Assembly (NCBI GenBank): GCA_021295155.1
Contig: JAJTJC010000035.1
Coordinates: 1-64,000 of the forward strand
Reading direction: 5' to 3'
Source: Flavobacteriaceae bacterium D16
GTDB taxonomy: Bacteria > Bacteroidota > Bacteroidia > Flavobacteriales > Flavobacteriaceae
DNA length: 64,000 nucleotides
Shown here: piece after piece, positions 45,767 through 54,436 of the stretch
How the letters are laid out: each line of letters starts with the position of its first letter
How positions within the stretch are numbered: position 1 is the first letter of the stretch
The notes under the pieces: model-generated
The model's database searches: none
What the model saw: only the letters and a program-made list of their open reading frames with translations
What the model was told of the DNA's origin: nothing
Position numbers and translations under genes: made by a program

Positions 45767-45850
45767 ATAATCACGAATTTTAACATTTTTGTTAAGGTTA
45801 GGTTAAACAGGGGAACGCCTAAATGTTAAATTTCTAATTTTACGCGAACA

Positions 45851-47440
45851 ATGAATAAGAGATTATTTGTTCTTTTGGTCATTCTAATGAGCTTGTCTCT
45901 TATTGGGATCATCTCTGTTCAATTATATTGGATCAAACGGTCCGTTGAAGATAAGGAAGAACAGTTTGCCAATATTGTAGCCGAGGTCTTGAGCAGGGTA
46001 ACAGATAAAATTGAGACCAGGGAAATCAACAATTATTCGGAAAAATTTCTGAGATTGAGAGACAGCCTGGGGGAATTCAAGAGCTCCCAGTTGAGTAACA
46101 TCTTTTTCATTGATCGCGATTTGAATTCCAATGAGATCCTGTTCTATTCCCACGGGATCCTTGAGGAAAATTACAATATCGCGTCAACGTTCTTTGATAA
46201 TACTGACAGTACAGACATTACAGACACTACCACCATTACCAATTTTACAAGTAAGCGTACAACCACCATATTTAAGGAAGAATATGGCCTTGATGGCAGG
46301 AGTTATAAGCTAAACCCTATCCAGAAACTTGAAAAAGTAGGTGGGCTATCGGCTATAGATAGAGCAGCGTTCGACGATGTTTATCGGGAGTATGCCAAAA
46401 GGATACCGGTTCATAATAGAATAAGTAAACAGGAAATCGAATTGTTACTTGACCAGGAATTGGAGAATAGTGGATTGGACCTCGATTATGAGTATGGGAT
46501 TTACAGCAGGGGTTTACCCACTAAAGTGAAATCCCGGCGTTTTAAGTTCGCCGAAACCCAGCTCTACCAGGCTCCTGTATTTAAAAGCAGTGAAGGGACT
46601 AGCAATTTTTCACTTTTGCTCTCCTTTCCAAAGAAGAAGAAATTTTTACTGCGTTCTGTTGTGGGAATGGCATTTCTTTCACTTCTGTTTACATTGATCA
46701 TTGTTGTGGCTTATTCCAGTGCCATTTACCAGTTGATAAAACAAAAGCAGATCTCTGAAATAAAAAGTGATTTCATCAACAATATGACCCATGAATTTAA
46801 GACTCCTATTGCTACCATTAATTTGGCTGTAGAGGCCATAAAGAATCCGCAAGTGATAGGGGATAAGGAAAAAGTACAACGTTACTTAGGAATGATACGT
46901 GACGAGAATAAGAGGATGAATGCCCAGGTAGAGAATGTGTTGAGGATTTCAAGATTAGAAAAAAACCAATTGGATATCCGTAAGGATAGGGTTAATGTTC
47001 ACGACCTAGTTAAAAAAGCAATATCCCATATTGAGTTAATTGTTGCTGATCGCGGAGGCTATGTCAACGCGCATCTGGAAGCAGAACGAGATGAGGTGCT
47101 GGCCAGCGACGTGCATTTTGGGAATGTTTTGGTAAACATCCTGGATAATGCGGTTAAATATTCACCCGAAGCCCCTAAGATTGAGGTATACACCAGTATG
47201 GTGAAGAATTATATCATAATCCGGGTCGAGGACCAGGGGGCGGGGATGAGCAAAGCTGTACTGAAAAAAGTATTTGAAAAATTTTACCGGGAACATACCG
47301 GAGATATACATAATGTAAAAGGACACGGGCTTGGACTGGCCTATGTCAAGAAAATAGTAGAAGATCACCAGGGTGAGGTGTATGCAGAAAGTGAGAAAGG
47401 AAAAGGAAGTACTTTCTTCATAAAACTACCCTTAATATAA
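45851..47440 (+). CDS. Sensor histidine kinase (RprX-like)
   Basis: 529 residues. Transmembrane helix 1 is about 5-27, an extracytoplasmic sensor about 28-272, and helix 2 about 275-297. The dimerisation/phosphoacceptor motif NNMTHEFKTP has His314. HATPase motifs follow: ILDNAVKYSP (N box), VEDQGAGMS (G1) and GHGLGLAYV (G2). The sensor contains an Asp/Thr-rich stretch of about 25 residues near 112-137. The cognate regulator is six bases downstream. It resembles Bacteroides RprX by architecture, and the signal is unknown. Confidence 0.92.
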   Translation: MNKRLFVLLVILMSLSLIGIISVQLYWIKRSVEDKEEQFANIVAEVLSRVTDKIETREINNYSEKFLRLRDSLGEFKSSQLSNIFFIDRDLNSNEILFYSHGILEENYNIASTFFDNTDSTDITDTTTITNFTSKRTTTIFKEEYGLDGRSYKLNPIQKLEKVGGLSAIDRAAFDDVYREYAKRIPVHNRISKQEIELLLDQELENSGLDLDYEYGIYSRGLPTKVKSRRFKFAETQLYQAPVFKSSEGTSNFSLLLSFPKKKKFLLRSVVGMAFLSLLFTLIIVVAYSSAIYQLIKQKQISEIKSDFINNMTHEFKTPIATINLAVEAIKNPQVIGDKEKVQRYLGMIRDENKRMNAQVENVLRISRLEKNQLDIRKDRVNVHDLVKKAISHIELIVADRGGYVNAHLEAERDEVLASDVHFGNVLVNILDNAVKYSPEAPKIEVYTSMVKNYIIIRVEDQGAGMSKAVLKKVFEKFYREHTGDIHNVKGHGLGLAYVKKIVEDHQGEVYAESEKGKGSTFFIKLPLI

Positions 47441-47446
47441 ACGATT

Positions 47447-48160
47447 ATGGAAACAGCTCAGAAGAAGATTCTTTTAGTAGAAGATGATCCAAATTTTGGT
47501 ATTGTCCTTAAGGATTATCTCTCAATGAACGATTTCGATGTAACCCTTGCCAAGAATGGTATGGAGGGTTTTGAAAAGTTCAAAAAGGACAACTTTGATA
47601 TATGCATTCTAGATGTGATGATGCCTTATAAGGACGGATTTACACTGGCCAAGGAAATTCGGGAAAAGAATGAAAACGTTCCGATTATTTTCCTCACAGC
47701 CAAAACAATGAAGGAAGATGTACTTAAAGGATACAAGGCAGGTGCAGATGATTACCTCAATAAGCCTTTTGATTCTGAAGTACTGCTTATGAAACTCAAA
47801 GCAATTCTTCAAAGAAAAGCTTCCAACACCCTTGCAGATAGCAAGCAATTTGAATTTCAGGTTGGAAATTTCCATTTGAATTCCAAGCTTCGTTTCTTGA
47901 AGTACAAGGAGGAAGAGCCCATAAAATTATCTCCCAAGGAAAATGAACTGCTCAGGCTTCTTGCGCTACATGAAAATGACTTAATGCCGCGAGAATTGGC
48001 ACTTACCAAAATCTGGAGGGATGATAACTATTTTACTTCCAGGAGTATGGACGTTTATATTGCCAAACTCCGGAAATATCTCAAACGAGATGATTCCGTT
48101 GAGATCTTAAATATTCATGGAGAAGGTTTCCGCCTGGTGGTCAAGAATCCGTCTTCTTAA
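47447..48160 (+). CDS. OmpR-family response regulator (RprY-like)
   Basis: 237 residues. The receiver domain has VEDD acidic pocket residues, phosphoacceptor Asp56 in ILDVMMP, and the conserved Lys in FLTAKT-like LTAKTMKE. The DNA-binding winged helix (about 135-235) contains LSPKENELLRLLALHENDLMPRELAL and RSMDVYIAKLRKYLK. It pairs with the kinase immediately upstream. Targets are unknown. Confidence 0.93.
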   Translation: METAQKKILLVEDDPNFGIVLKDYLSMNDFDVTLAKNGMEGFEKFKKDNFDICILDVMMPYKDGFTLAKEIREKNENVPIIFLTAKTMKEDVLKGYKAGADDYLNKPFDSEVLLMKLKAILQRKASNTLADSKQFEFQVGNFHLNSKLRFLKYKEEEPIKLSPKENELLRLLALHENDLMPRELALTKIWRDDNYFTSRSMDVYIAKLRKYLKRDDSVEILNIHGEGFRLVVKNPSS

Positions 48161-48184
48161 TTGAAAATATTTATTTTTTCTGAT

Positions 48185-48208
48185 AAAGCGGCTACTGGCC
48201 GCTTTTTC
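48185..48208 (+). terminator. Terminator after the two-component operon, overlapping gluconokinase 3' end
   Basis: AAAGCGGC (48185-48192) pairs with GCCGCTTT (48198-48205), then TTTCTTTT. The stem overlaps the stop codon and last codons of the convergent gluconokinase gene. Confidence 0.7.
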
Positions 48209-48710
48209 TTTTGGACTGCCAATTCTTAATAATTAGTATTACCTGCTCAGAGGGTGATGCTTCCACTGGAACAGGAATAGCATCATCAGGAGTCTCAAGT
48301 GCGTCAAACTGGGACTTAAGCAATTCCTCAGGCATGAAATGGCCTGCCCGCTCCTGGATTCGGGCTAAAATGGTTTTGTAATCTCCAGTGAGAAATACCC
48401 ACTCAATGTGATGTGGCAAGTCTTCGGAAAGCGTTTTTCTGTATGATTCTTTCAAAGCGGAGCACGCAATCACACATCCGGACGACCCTCTTTCCAAAGC
48501 CAGTTTTCTAATACGTAGCAACCATGGCAGCCTGTCTTCATCATCAAGGGGCTCTCCCTTAGACATCTTAATAATATTAGCCTCCGGATGATAGTCGTCC
48601 CCGTCAAAAAAAGGGAATCCAAGTTTCTGTCCCAGTAGTTGCCCCACCGTTGATTTGCCGGAACCGGAAACCCCCATTATATAAAACACTGTTCCGCTCT
48701 TATCACTCAT
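48192..48710 (-). CDS. gntK: Gluconokinase
   Basis: A 172-residue P-loop kinase of the GntK/IdnK type. Walker A GVSGSGKST is at 13-21, followed by FFDGDDYHPEANIIKMSKGEPLDDEDRLPWL, the diagnostic gluconate-binding region, and later CSALKESYR. It phosphorylates gluconate to 6-phosphogluconate. No gluconate transporter or dehydratase is adjacent. It overlaps miaA by four bases and is the last gene of the leftward run. Confidence 0.93.
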   Translation of the reverse strand: MSDKSGTVFYIMGVSGSGKSTVGQLLGQKLGFPFFDGDDYHPEANIIKMSKGEPLDDEDRLPWLLRIRKLALERGSSGCVIACSALKESYRKTLSEDLPHHIEWVFLTGDYKTILARIQERAGHFMPEELLKSQFDALETPDDAIPVPVEASPSEQVILIIKNWQSKRKSGQ

Positions 48711-49621
48711 TTTAATAGATCAACTTGTTTTTCGATTGCACCTATAATCTCATTGTGAGAAGTCTGGTAATCAAACCAATGTACATCGCTGGACTTGCGA
48801 TACCAGGTAAGCTGTCTTTTGGCAAATCTACGGGTGTTCTTTTTAATCTCATCTACGGCAGATTCCAAACTACATTTATTTTCTAAATATGCGAATAATT
48901 CCTTATAACCCACGGTTTGCAAGGCATTAAGGTCCTTATGTGGGAGGAGTTGCCTCACCTCTTCGAGGAGTCCCTTTTCCATCATCTCATCTACGCGAGC
49001 ATTAATCCGCTGATAGAGTATTTCCCGATCTGCTTTGAGTCCAACGATGATTGACTTGAAAGGACGAACGGTTTTAAGTTGTCCCAGAAAACTCGAATAG
49101 GGTTTTCCACTGCTTAGGCAAACTTCCAGAGCCCTTATCAATCTATGGGGGTTCTGCAGATCTATTATTTGGTAGTAATCGGGATCCAGTTCTTTTAACT
49201 GGTCTTGTAAGGCTGCAATCCCCTTTTCTTCAAACACCCTGTTCAGCTTTTCTCTTATGCCAGGTAATACCTTGGGAAAGGTATCAAGACCTTGAAGAAC
49301 CGCTTCTGTATAAAGTCCACTGCCACCTACCAGGATTACAGTTTCGTGGGCATTATGGAGCTCTTTTATCTTTTGCAAAGCTTCTGTTTCAAAATTACCT
49401 ACGGAATAAGGGGTAACTACACTTATGTGCTGAACAAAATGATGGGGGATGTTCTGTTGTTCATCAGAGCCTGGTACAGCAGTGCCTATGGACATTTCTC
49501 TGTAAAACTGTCGGGAGTCCGAAGAAACTACTTCGGTGTTAAAGTGTTTAGCTAGTGAAACGGCAAGTGCAGTTTTACCAATGGCAGTTGGTCCTATAAC
49601 CGTTATAAGAAACTTGTTCAT
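48707..49621 (-). CDS. miaA: tRNA dimethylallyltransferase
   Basis: 304 residues. It adds the isopentenyl group at A37 of tRNAs reading UNN codons. P-loop GPTAIGKTALA is at 10-20, followed by SSDSRQFYREMSIGTA, the GGSGLYTEAVLQGL segment, and the C-terminal KKNTRRFAKRQLTWYR basic motif. It overlaps the ion-channel gene by four bases upstream and gntK by four bases downstream. Confidence 0.95.
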   Translation of the reverse strand: MNKFLITVIGPTAIGKTALAVSLAKHFNTEVVSSDSRQFYREMSIGTAVPGSDEQQNIPHHFVQHISVVTPYSVGNFETEALQKIKELHNAHETVILVGGSGLYTEAVLQGLDTFPKVLPGIREKLNRVFEEKGIAALQDQLKELDPDYYQIIDLQNPHRLIRALEVCLSSGKPYSSFLGQLKTVRPFKSIIVGLKADREILYQRINARVDEMMEKGLLEEVRQLLPHKDLNALQTVGYKELFAYLENKCSLESAVDEIKKNTRRFAKRQLTWYRKSSDVHWFDYQTSHNEIIGAIEKQVDLLK

Positions 49622-50451
49622 GGCAATGGACTACCACAGTGATAACAGTGACTGGCAATATCCTGATGTTCTTCGGCCAAACAACTTTCACAAACACGTT
49701 TGCCCTCTTGATCGGTGTTTTTGCTTCTGTTCTTGGCAAACTCAACCGTAACGATCCCGGTAGGAACTGCGATTATCCCATAACCGATTATCATAATCAG
49801 CGTGGCAATAAACTGTCCAAGTCCTGTTTCCGGGGAGATATCTCCATAACCAACAGTGGTAAGCGTAACAATGGTCCAGTAAACGCTGTGGGGAATACTG
49901 TTGAAACCGTGCTCCGGTCCTTCAACGAGGTACATGATAGTCCCCAGGAGCACAGAAATTATCAATACAAAGAATACAAAAATGAAGATTTTGGTTCTAC
50001 TGGCTTTCAATGCCCTGAGCAGATTGTTAGATTCCCCTACAAACCGCACCAGCTTAAGGATCCGGAATACCCTGAGGAGTCTAAAAGCCCGTAAAGCAGC
50101 AAAATATTGAGACCCTACTACAAAATAGGACAGGTATTTAGGGATGGTGGAAAGAAGATCGATAACGCCAAAGAAGCTGAAAATATACTTGCTGGGTCTT
50201 TTAATACAAATAATCCGAAGTATGTATTCAATAGTGAAGAGGATAGTAACTATCCACTCTGAAATGTCCAGAAAATCGTGATAGTGCTCATCAAAACGAG
50301 GAACACTCTCGAGCATTACAATGATTACACTATAGAGGATTACTACCAGTAAAACAATATCAAAAAATTTACCGGCAGGGGTATGCGTGCCGTAGATAAT
50401 CTCGTGCAGCTTAAACTTCCAGTCCCTCTTAATAGGTACCTCTCTTTCCAA
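49618..50451 (-). CDS. Voltage-gated-type potassium channel with C-terminal zinc ribbon
   Basis: 277 residues. Six transmembrane helices: S1 about 29-47, S2 63-82, S3 89-103, S4 with regularly spaced arginines (RAFRLLRVFRILKLVR, 121-136), S5 153-174, and S6 about 210-233. The selectivity filter is TVGYGD at 199-204, as in KvAP-like channels. The C-terminal tail carries four cysteines, C254, C257, C269 and C272 (CxxC-x11-CxxC), a zinc ribbon I do not expect in the classical family. Its function is presumably potassium conductance. Confidence 0.9.
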   Translation of the reverse strand: MEREVPIKRDWKFKLHEIIYGTHTPAGKFFDIVLLVVILYSVIIVMLESVPRFDEHYHDFLDISEWIVTILFTIEYILRIICIKRPSKYIFSFFGVIDLLSTIPKYLSYFVVGSQYFAALRAFRLLRVFRILKLVRFVGESNNLLRALKASRTKIFIFVFFVLIISVLLGTIMYLVEGPEHGFNSIPHSVYWTIVTLTTVGYGDISPETGLGQFIATLIMIIGYGIIAVPTGIVTVEFAKNRSKNTDQEGKRVCESCLAEEHQDIASHCYHCGSPLP

Positions 50452-50455
50452 TGTA

Positions 50456-51577
50456 CTAGTTCAGTTCAATTATTTTCAAAACCCTTTTTTCCTGGAGATA
50501 AGAGCTAATGATTATTCCGGATGCCGGACTACCTTCCATTGGGGTAATGATTTTTTCTAAGATATGAATATTATTGATTTGATGGTTGAGGTTATAAAAA
50601 CCAAGACCCCTGAATATACCATTTTTCAAAAGAACTGCACTCCTTTCGCCCACATCACGTCCTTTATCTATTAGCAAGACACTGTTATTGGCCAGGTCGA
50701 TTTCCTGGTAAAAGCCTTGTACAATGCGTTGCTGCTCCTGGAGCTTAATGTGTTTGGACACCGGCGCATTGTATTTGGGCTTATTCAGATGCCGTTCTTC
50801 TTCAGCCTTTAGTCGGGCTACCAATTCACTACCCGTTATTTCAAAAGTTACTTTTCGTGTTTCCTTCTGAATAGACCTTGCCCAGCCACCACTATTGGTG
50901 AAATGTTGATTCACTCTTTTTTTAATATTTGTACTATGACCTAAAAATATAAGGTCACCTTCTTTATTGTACATATAATAAACTCCCGTTTCCAGGGGCA
51001 TGTCATCCACTATATCAAGCTGTCGAGTTGTAAGTTCACCCAGGCTTTCGGCTCTGATTACGCCTTTTATTATGCTTTTGTCAGAATCTCTTGTGAGCAA
51101 CAACTTAAAGAGCTGCAATGTAGCCAGGGCATCTCCGTTGGCGCGATGCCGGTCACTTACAGGAATTCCTAGAGATCGGACCAACTTTCCCAGGCTGTGT
51201 GATTCAGCTTCAGGGATCAATCGTTTAGAAAGATCAACTGTGCAAAGGGTTTTTCGTTCAAAATTATAACCAAGTCTTCTGAATTCAGTGCGGAGAATTC
51301 GATAATCAAATTGCGCGTTATGAGCAACCACAACGGCATCCTGGGTAATCTCTACTATCCTTTTGGCTACCTCATGGAATTTTGGGGCAGTCCTGAGCAT
51401 CCGACTGTTTATGCCGGTGAGCTTCACCACAAAGGGTTGAATTTCCCGCTCCGGATTAACCAGGCTGATAAACTGGTCTACTACACGATGTCCGTCAAAC
51501 TTGTGGATGGCAATTTCAGTTATACCTTCTTCATCGTATTTTCCACCGGTGGTTTCTATATCCAGAATGGCGTACAT
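50456..51577 (-). CDS. DnaQ-type exonuclease fused to GIY-YIG nuclease domain
   Basis: 373 residues. The N-terminal DEDDh 3'-5' exonuclease domain (about 1-165) has Asp6, Glu8, Asp91, His144 and Asp149. The middle domain (about 195-275) is GIY-YIG-like, with GVYYMY at 198-203 (GIY position), FLG at 211-213 (YIG position), Arg221 and a Glu near 259. The C-terminal about 95 residues are of unknown fold. UvrC/Cho-like repair or DNA polymerase III epsilon-type functions are possible. I recall such fusions in other bacteria. A five-base gap separates it from the channel gene. Confidence 0.85.
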   Translation of the reverse strand: MYAILDIETTGGKYDEEGITEIAIHKFDGHRVVDQFISLVNPEREIQPFVVKLTGINSRMLRTAPKFHEVAKRIVEITQDAVVVAHNAQFDYRILRTEFRRLGYNFERKTLCTVDLSKRLIPEAESHSLGKLVRSLGIPVSDRHRANGDALATLQLFKLLLTRDSDKSIIKGVIRAESLGELTTRQLDIVDDMPLETGVYYMYNKEGDLIFLGHSTNIKKRVNQHFTNSGGWARSIQKETRKVTFEITGSELVARLKAEEERHLNKPKYNAPVSKHIKLQEQQRIVQGFYQEIDLANNSVLLIDKGRDVGERSAVLLKNGIFRGLGFYNLNHQINNIHILEKIITPMEGSPASGIIISSYLQEKRVLKIIELN

Positions 51578-51612
51578 AAATGTGTTTTATTCTTAGAGCT
51601 ATCTAGGGCTTG

Positions 51613-52266
51613 TTAGTTTCTTGCTCCAAAGATACTGCTTCCAATTCGTACCATATTGCTTCCTTCTTCTAGCGCTGCCTTATAATCACCGCTCATGCCC
51701 ATGGATAGGATTTCCAGGCCGGGCAGACTTTCCCGGAGGCTATCAAATAATAGTTTCAAACCTTTGAACTCCCTGCGAACCTGTACCATATTTGTAGTAA
51801 ACGTTGCCATGCCCATTAGGCCACATACCCTAACGTATTCCAAATTATTGAGTTCCCCGGAGGTTGCCAAAGCCTTGAGTTCTTCACTATCAAAACCAAA
51901 TTTACTTGATTCCTCCGCGATATGGACCTGGAGTAAACAACTTAATTTGCGCCCAATTTTTTGTCCTTGTTTGTTGATTTCCTTTAACAGTTTAAGGCTA
52001 TCCACGCCGTGGATAAGACTAACAAAAGGCGCCATATATTTGACTTTATTGCGCTGTACATGTCCAATCATATGCCATTCTATGTCTTTGGGCAGGATAT
52101 CATGCTTATCTGCCATTTCCTGAATGCGATTTTCACCGAACACCCTCTGCCCGCTTGAATAGGCCTGAAGGATTTCTTCGGCAGATTTCGTTTTTGAAAC
52201 CGCTACCAAAACTACTTCCTCCGGCAAATTAGCCTTGATTTTCAAAAGGTTTTCGGATATGGACAT
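51613..52266 (-). CDS. YggS-family PLP homeostasis protein
   Basis: A 217-residue alanine-racemase-fold protein. PLP lysine is in VAVSKTK (Lys25). GENRIQEM and EWHMIGHVQRNK are family signatures, as is LSMGMSGDYKAALEEGSNMVRIGSSIFG. It binds PLP and affects vitamin B6 and amino-acid balance. It sits in the long leftward operon, about 27 bases after the DUF1015 gene. Confidence 0.92.
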   Translation of the reverse strand: MSISENLLKIKANLPEEVVLVAVSKTKSAEEILQAYSSGQRVFGENRIQEMADKHDILPKDIEWHMIGHVQRNKVKYMAPFVSLIHGVDSLKLLKEINKQGQKIGRKLSCLLQVHIAEESSKFGFDSEELKALATSGELNNLEYVRVCGLMGMATFTTNMVQVRREFKGLKLLFDSLRESLPGLEILSMGMSGDYKAALEEGSNMVRIGSSIFGARN

Positions 52267-52293
52267 GGATAGTGTTATATAGGGAGTTCTTCT

Positions 52294-53541
52294 TTATAGC
52301 GTATCAGACAGGTCAAAAACCGTGAGACCGCTTCGTAATTTGGGTTCAATGTAGGTGCTTTTCGGGGGCATAACCAGTCCTTCATCTGCTATGGCCTTAA
52401 TCTCTTCAATGTTCACGGGTATCAAACCGAATCCCACTTTGAAATTACCCTGATCTATAACATCTTTCATTTTTAGTGCGTTGTGTTTGCCATATCCATA
52501 CTGTATACGCTTATCATTTCTCAGGTCCTGAATTCCCAATATGGGTTCCAGTATAGTTTTGTAAAGGATCTGAGTGTCCAGCTTACTTAAAGCATCGGAA
52601 AATTCATATGCTTTACGCCGGAGGTATAAAGAGTAGAACTCTCCATCCAGATACATGCTAAAATGGTGTTTTTTGCTGGGTTTATATAGCTCATCACCAT
52701 AACTCTTGATTCTGAACTTTTCATCCAATCGGATCAGGAATTCCTTTTTGCTGAGCCCGTTCAGGTCTTTCACCATTCGATTGAACTCGAATATTCGTAT
52801 ATCCGATTCGGGAATCAGGTAGCTCATAAAATAGTTATAAGCCTCGTTTCCGGTATGTTCCGGATTCTTGTCCTTTAAAGTCCTGCCCAACAAGCAGGAA
52901 GAAGCACTTCGGTGATGTCCGTCTGCGATATAAAGGGAATCTGTGCTATTAAATTCCTCCTGAATCTTTTTCAGGGTTTTGCTGTCGGATACTACCCAAA
53001 GAGTATGCTTAATACGGTCAGGGGTAGTAAATTCATATGTCGGGGTGTTTTTGGTGGCCTCAGCGAGAATATCAGCTACGGCAGCATTGTCTTTGTAGGC
53101 CATCAGGACAGGCTCAGCCTCAAAGCGCACTATTTCCAGGTAGTCTGCAAACAGCTTTTCTCTTCGCGCAATAGTCGCTTCATGCCTTTTAATGATCCCA
53201 TTCTCATAATCAGTTACACTCGTTGCACAAAAAAAACCAGTACAGCAATAACTATCTTTTTCAACCCGGTAAATATAAAAGCTGGGTTCAGAATCTTTCA
53301 AGAATATCCGGTCTTCCAAAAACTCCATATAGCGGTTTCTCACCAAGCGAAAGCGTTCATTTCCGGAAACCCTCTTGTCGTATTTGAATCCGGGATTAAT
53401 AATGTGGAGAAAAGAGAAAGGGTTATAATTTAATTTGGCCTCCAGTTCCTTTTTAGAGTACTCTTCATAAGAACGTGAGGATACAAATGCAACCTTATCA
53501 GGAGTTGGCCGAATAGCTTTAAAAGGTTTTACCTTGGGCAT
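52294..53541 (-). CDS. DUF1015 family protein
   Basis: 415 residues, starting VKPFKAIRPTPDKVAFVSSRSYEEYS, the family start, with YIADGHHRSASS as its most conserved block. In other bacteria the gene often neighbours serC/serA, and a kinase-like role is suggested but not established. Here it lies between hydroxyacyl-CoA dehydrogenase (one-base gap) and YggS genes, with no serine genes. Confidence 0.9.
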   Translation of the reverse strand: MPKVKPFKAIRPTPDKVAFVSSRSYEEYSKKELEAKLNYNPFSFLHIINPGFKYDKRVSGNERFRLVRNRYMEFLEDRIFLKDSEPSFYIYRVEKDSYCCTGFFCATSVTDYENGIIKRHEATIARREKLFADYLEIVRFEAEPVLMAYKDNAAVADILAEATKNTPTYEFTTPDRIKHTLWVVSDSKTLKKIQEEFNSTDSLYIADGHHRSASSCLLGRTLKDKNPEHTGNEAYNYFMSYLIPESDIRIFEFNRMVKDLNGLSKKEFLIRLDEKFRIKSYGDELYKPSKKHHFSMYLDGEFYSLYLRRKAYEFSDALSKLDTQILYKTILEPILGIQDLRNDKRIQYGYGKHNALKMKDVIDQGNFKVGFGLIPVNIEEIKAIADEGLVMPPKSTYIEPKLRSGLTVFDLSDTL

Positions 53542-53542
53542 A

Positions 53543-54436
53543 CTAGTTCTGGAATTGCTTGGATACTCGCTCGGCCTTGCGCGATTCGCTGTAATCGTAA
53601 AAACCTTCTCCGGATTTAACTCCTAGTTTTCCAGCGTTAACCATATTAATCAGTAACGGACATGGTGCATACTTTGGATTTTTAAACCCATCATACATGA
53701 CATTTAGGATTGATAAACAGACATCAAGCCCAATAAAATCTGCTAATTGGAGGGGTCCCATTGGATGAGCCATTCCCAACTTCATTACCGTATCAATTTC
53801 CTCAACACCAGCCACGCTCTGATACAGTGATTCAATAGCTTCATTAATCATAGGCATTAATATGCGGTTAGCTATAAATCCGGGGTAATCATTAACTTCT
53901 GTAGGAATTTTGGAAACCTTAGCAGATAGTTCCATAATGATTTCAAGCACCTCGTCAGAAGTATTATATCCCCGAATTACTTCTACTAGTTTCATAATGG
54001 GTACGGGGTTCATAAAATGCATCCCGATTACCCTTTCCGGATGTTGTGTTACTGCGGCGATCTGGGTTATGGATATGGACGAAGTATTGGTTGCCAAAAT
54101 GGTATCAGCAGAACAGGCGGCATCCACTTGTTTGAAAATTTCCAGTTTAAGCCCAATGTTTTCTGTTGCTGCTTCCACCACTAATTGTACTTCCTTAACT
54201 CCTTCTTCAAGTTTGGTAAAACGTTGAATTCGAGAAATAGTTTCCTCCTTATCGGCCTCAGATATTTTGCCTTTAGCGATCATGCGGTCAAGGTTCCTGG
54301 AAATGGTACCCATGCCTTTATCCAAAGCAACATTACTAATATCAATCAGGTTGACGCTATATCCGTGCTGTGCAAAAACATGAGCAATTCCGTTACCCAT
54401 GGTTCCTGCTCCAATAACAGCTATTTCTTTAATCAT
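53543..54436 (-). CDS. 3-hydroxyacyl-CoA dehydrogenase (3-hydroxybutyryl type)
   Basis: 297 residues of single-domain HCDH type. NAD motif GAGTMGNGIAHVFAQ at 8-22, catalytic His in MHFMNPVPIMKLVEV, and the C-terminal helical domain with MAHPMGPLQLADFIGLDVCL. Likely oxidises 3-hydroxybutyryl-CoA or reverses it. Together with the etf/ACAD genes at 39-43 kb it could serve fatty-acid or butyrate metabolism, but the loci are separate. Start overlaps the Gfo/Idh gene (ATGA). Confidence 0.9.
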   Translation of the reverse strand: MIKEIAVIGAGTMGNGIAHVFAQHGYSVNLIDISNVALDKGMGTISRNLDRMIAKGKISEADKEETISRIQRFTKLEEGVKEVQLVVEAATENIGLKLEIFKQVDAACSADTILATNTSSISITQIAAVTQHPERVIGMHFMNPVPIMKLVEVIRGYNTSDEVLEIIMELSAKVSKIPTEVNDYPGFIANRILMPMINEAIESLYQSVAGVEEIDTVMKLGMAHPMGPLQLADFIGLDVCLSILNVMYDGFKNPKYAPCPLLINMVNAGKLGVKSGEGFYDYSESRKAERVSKQFQN

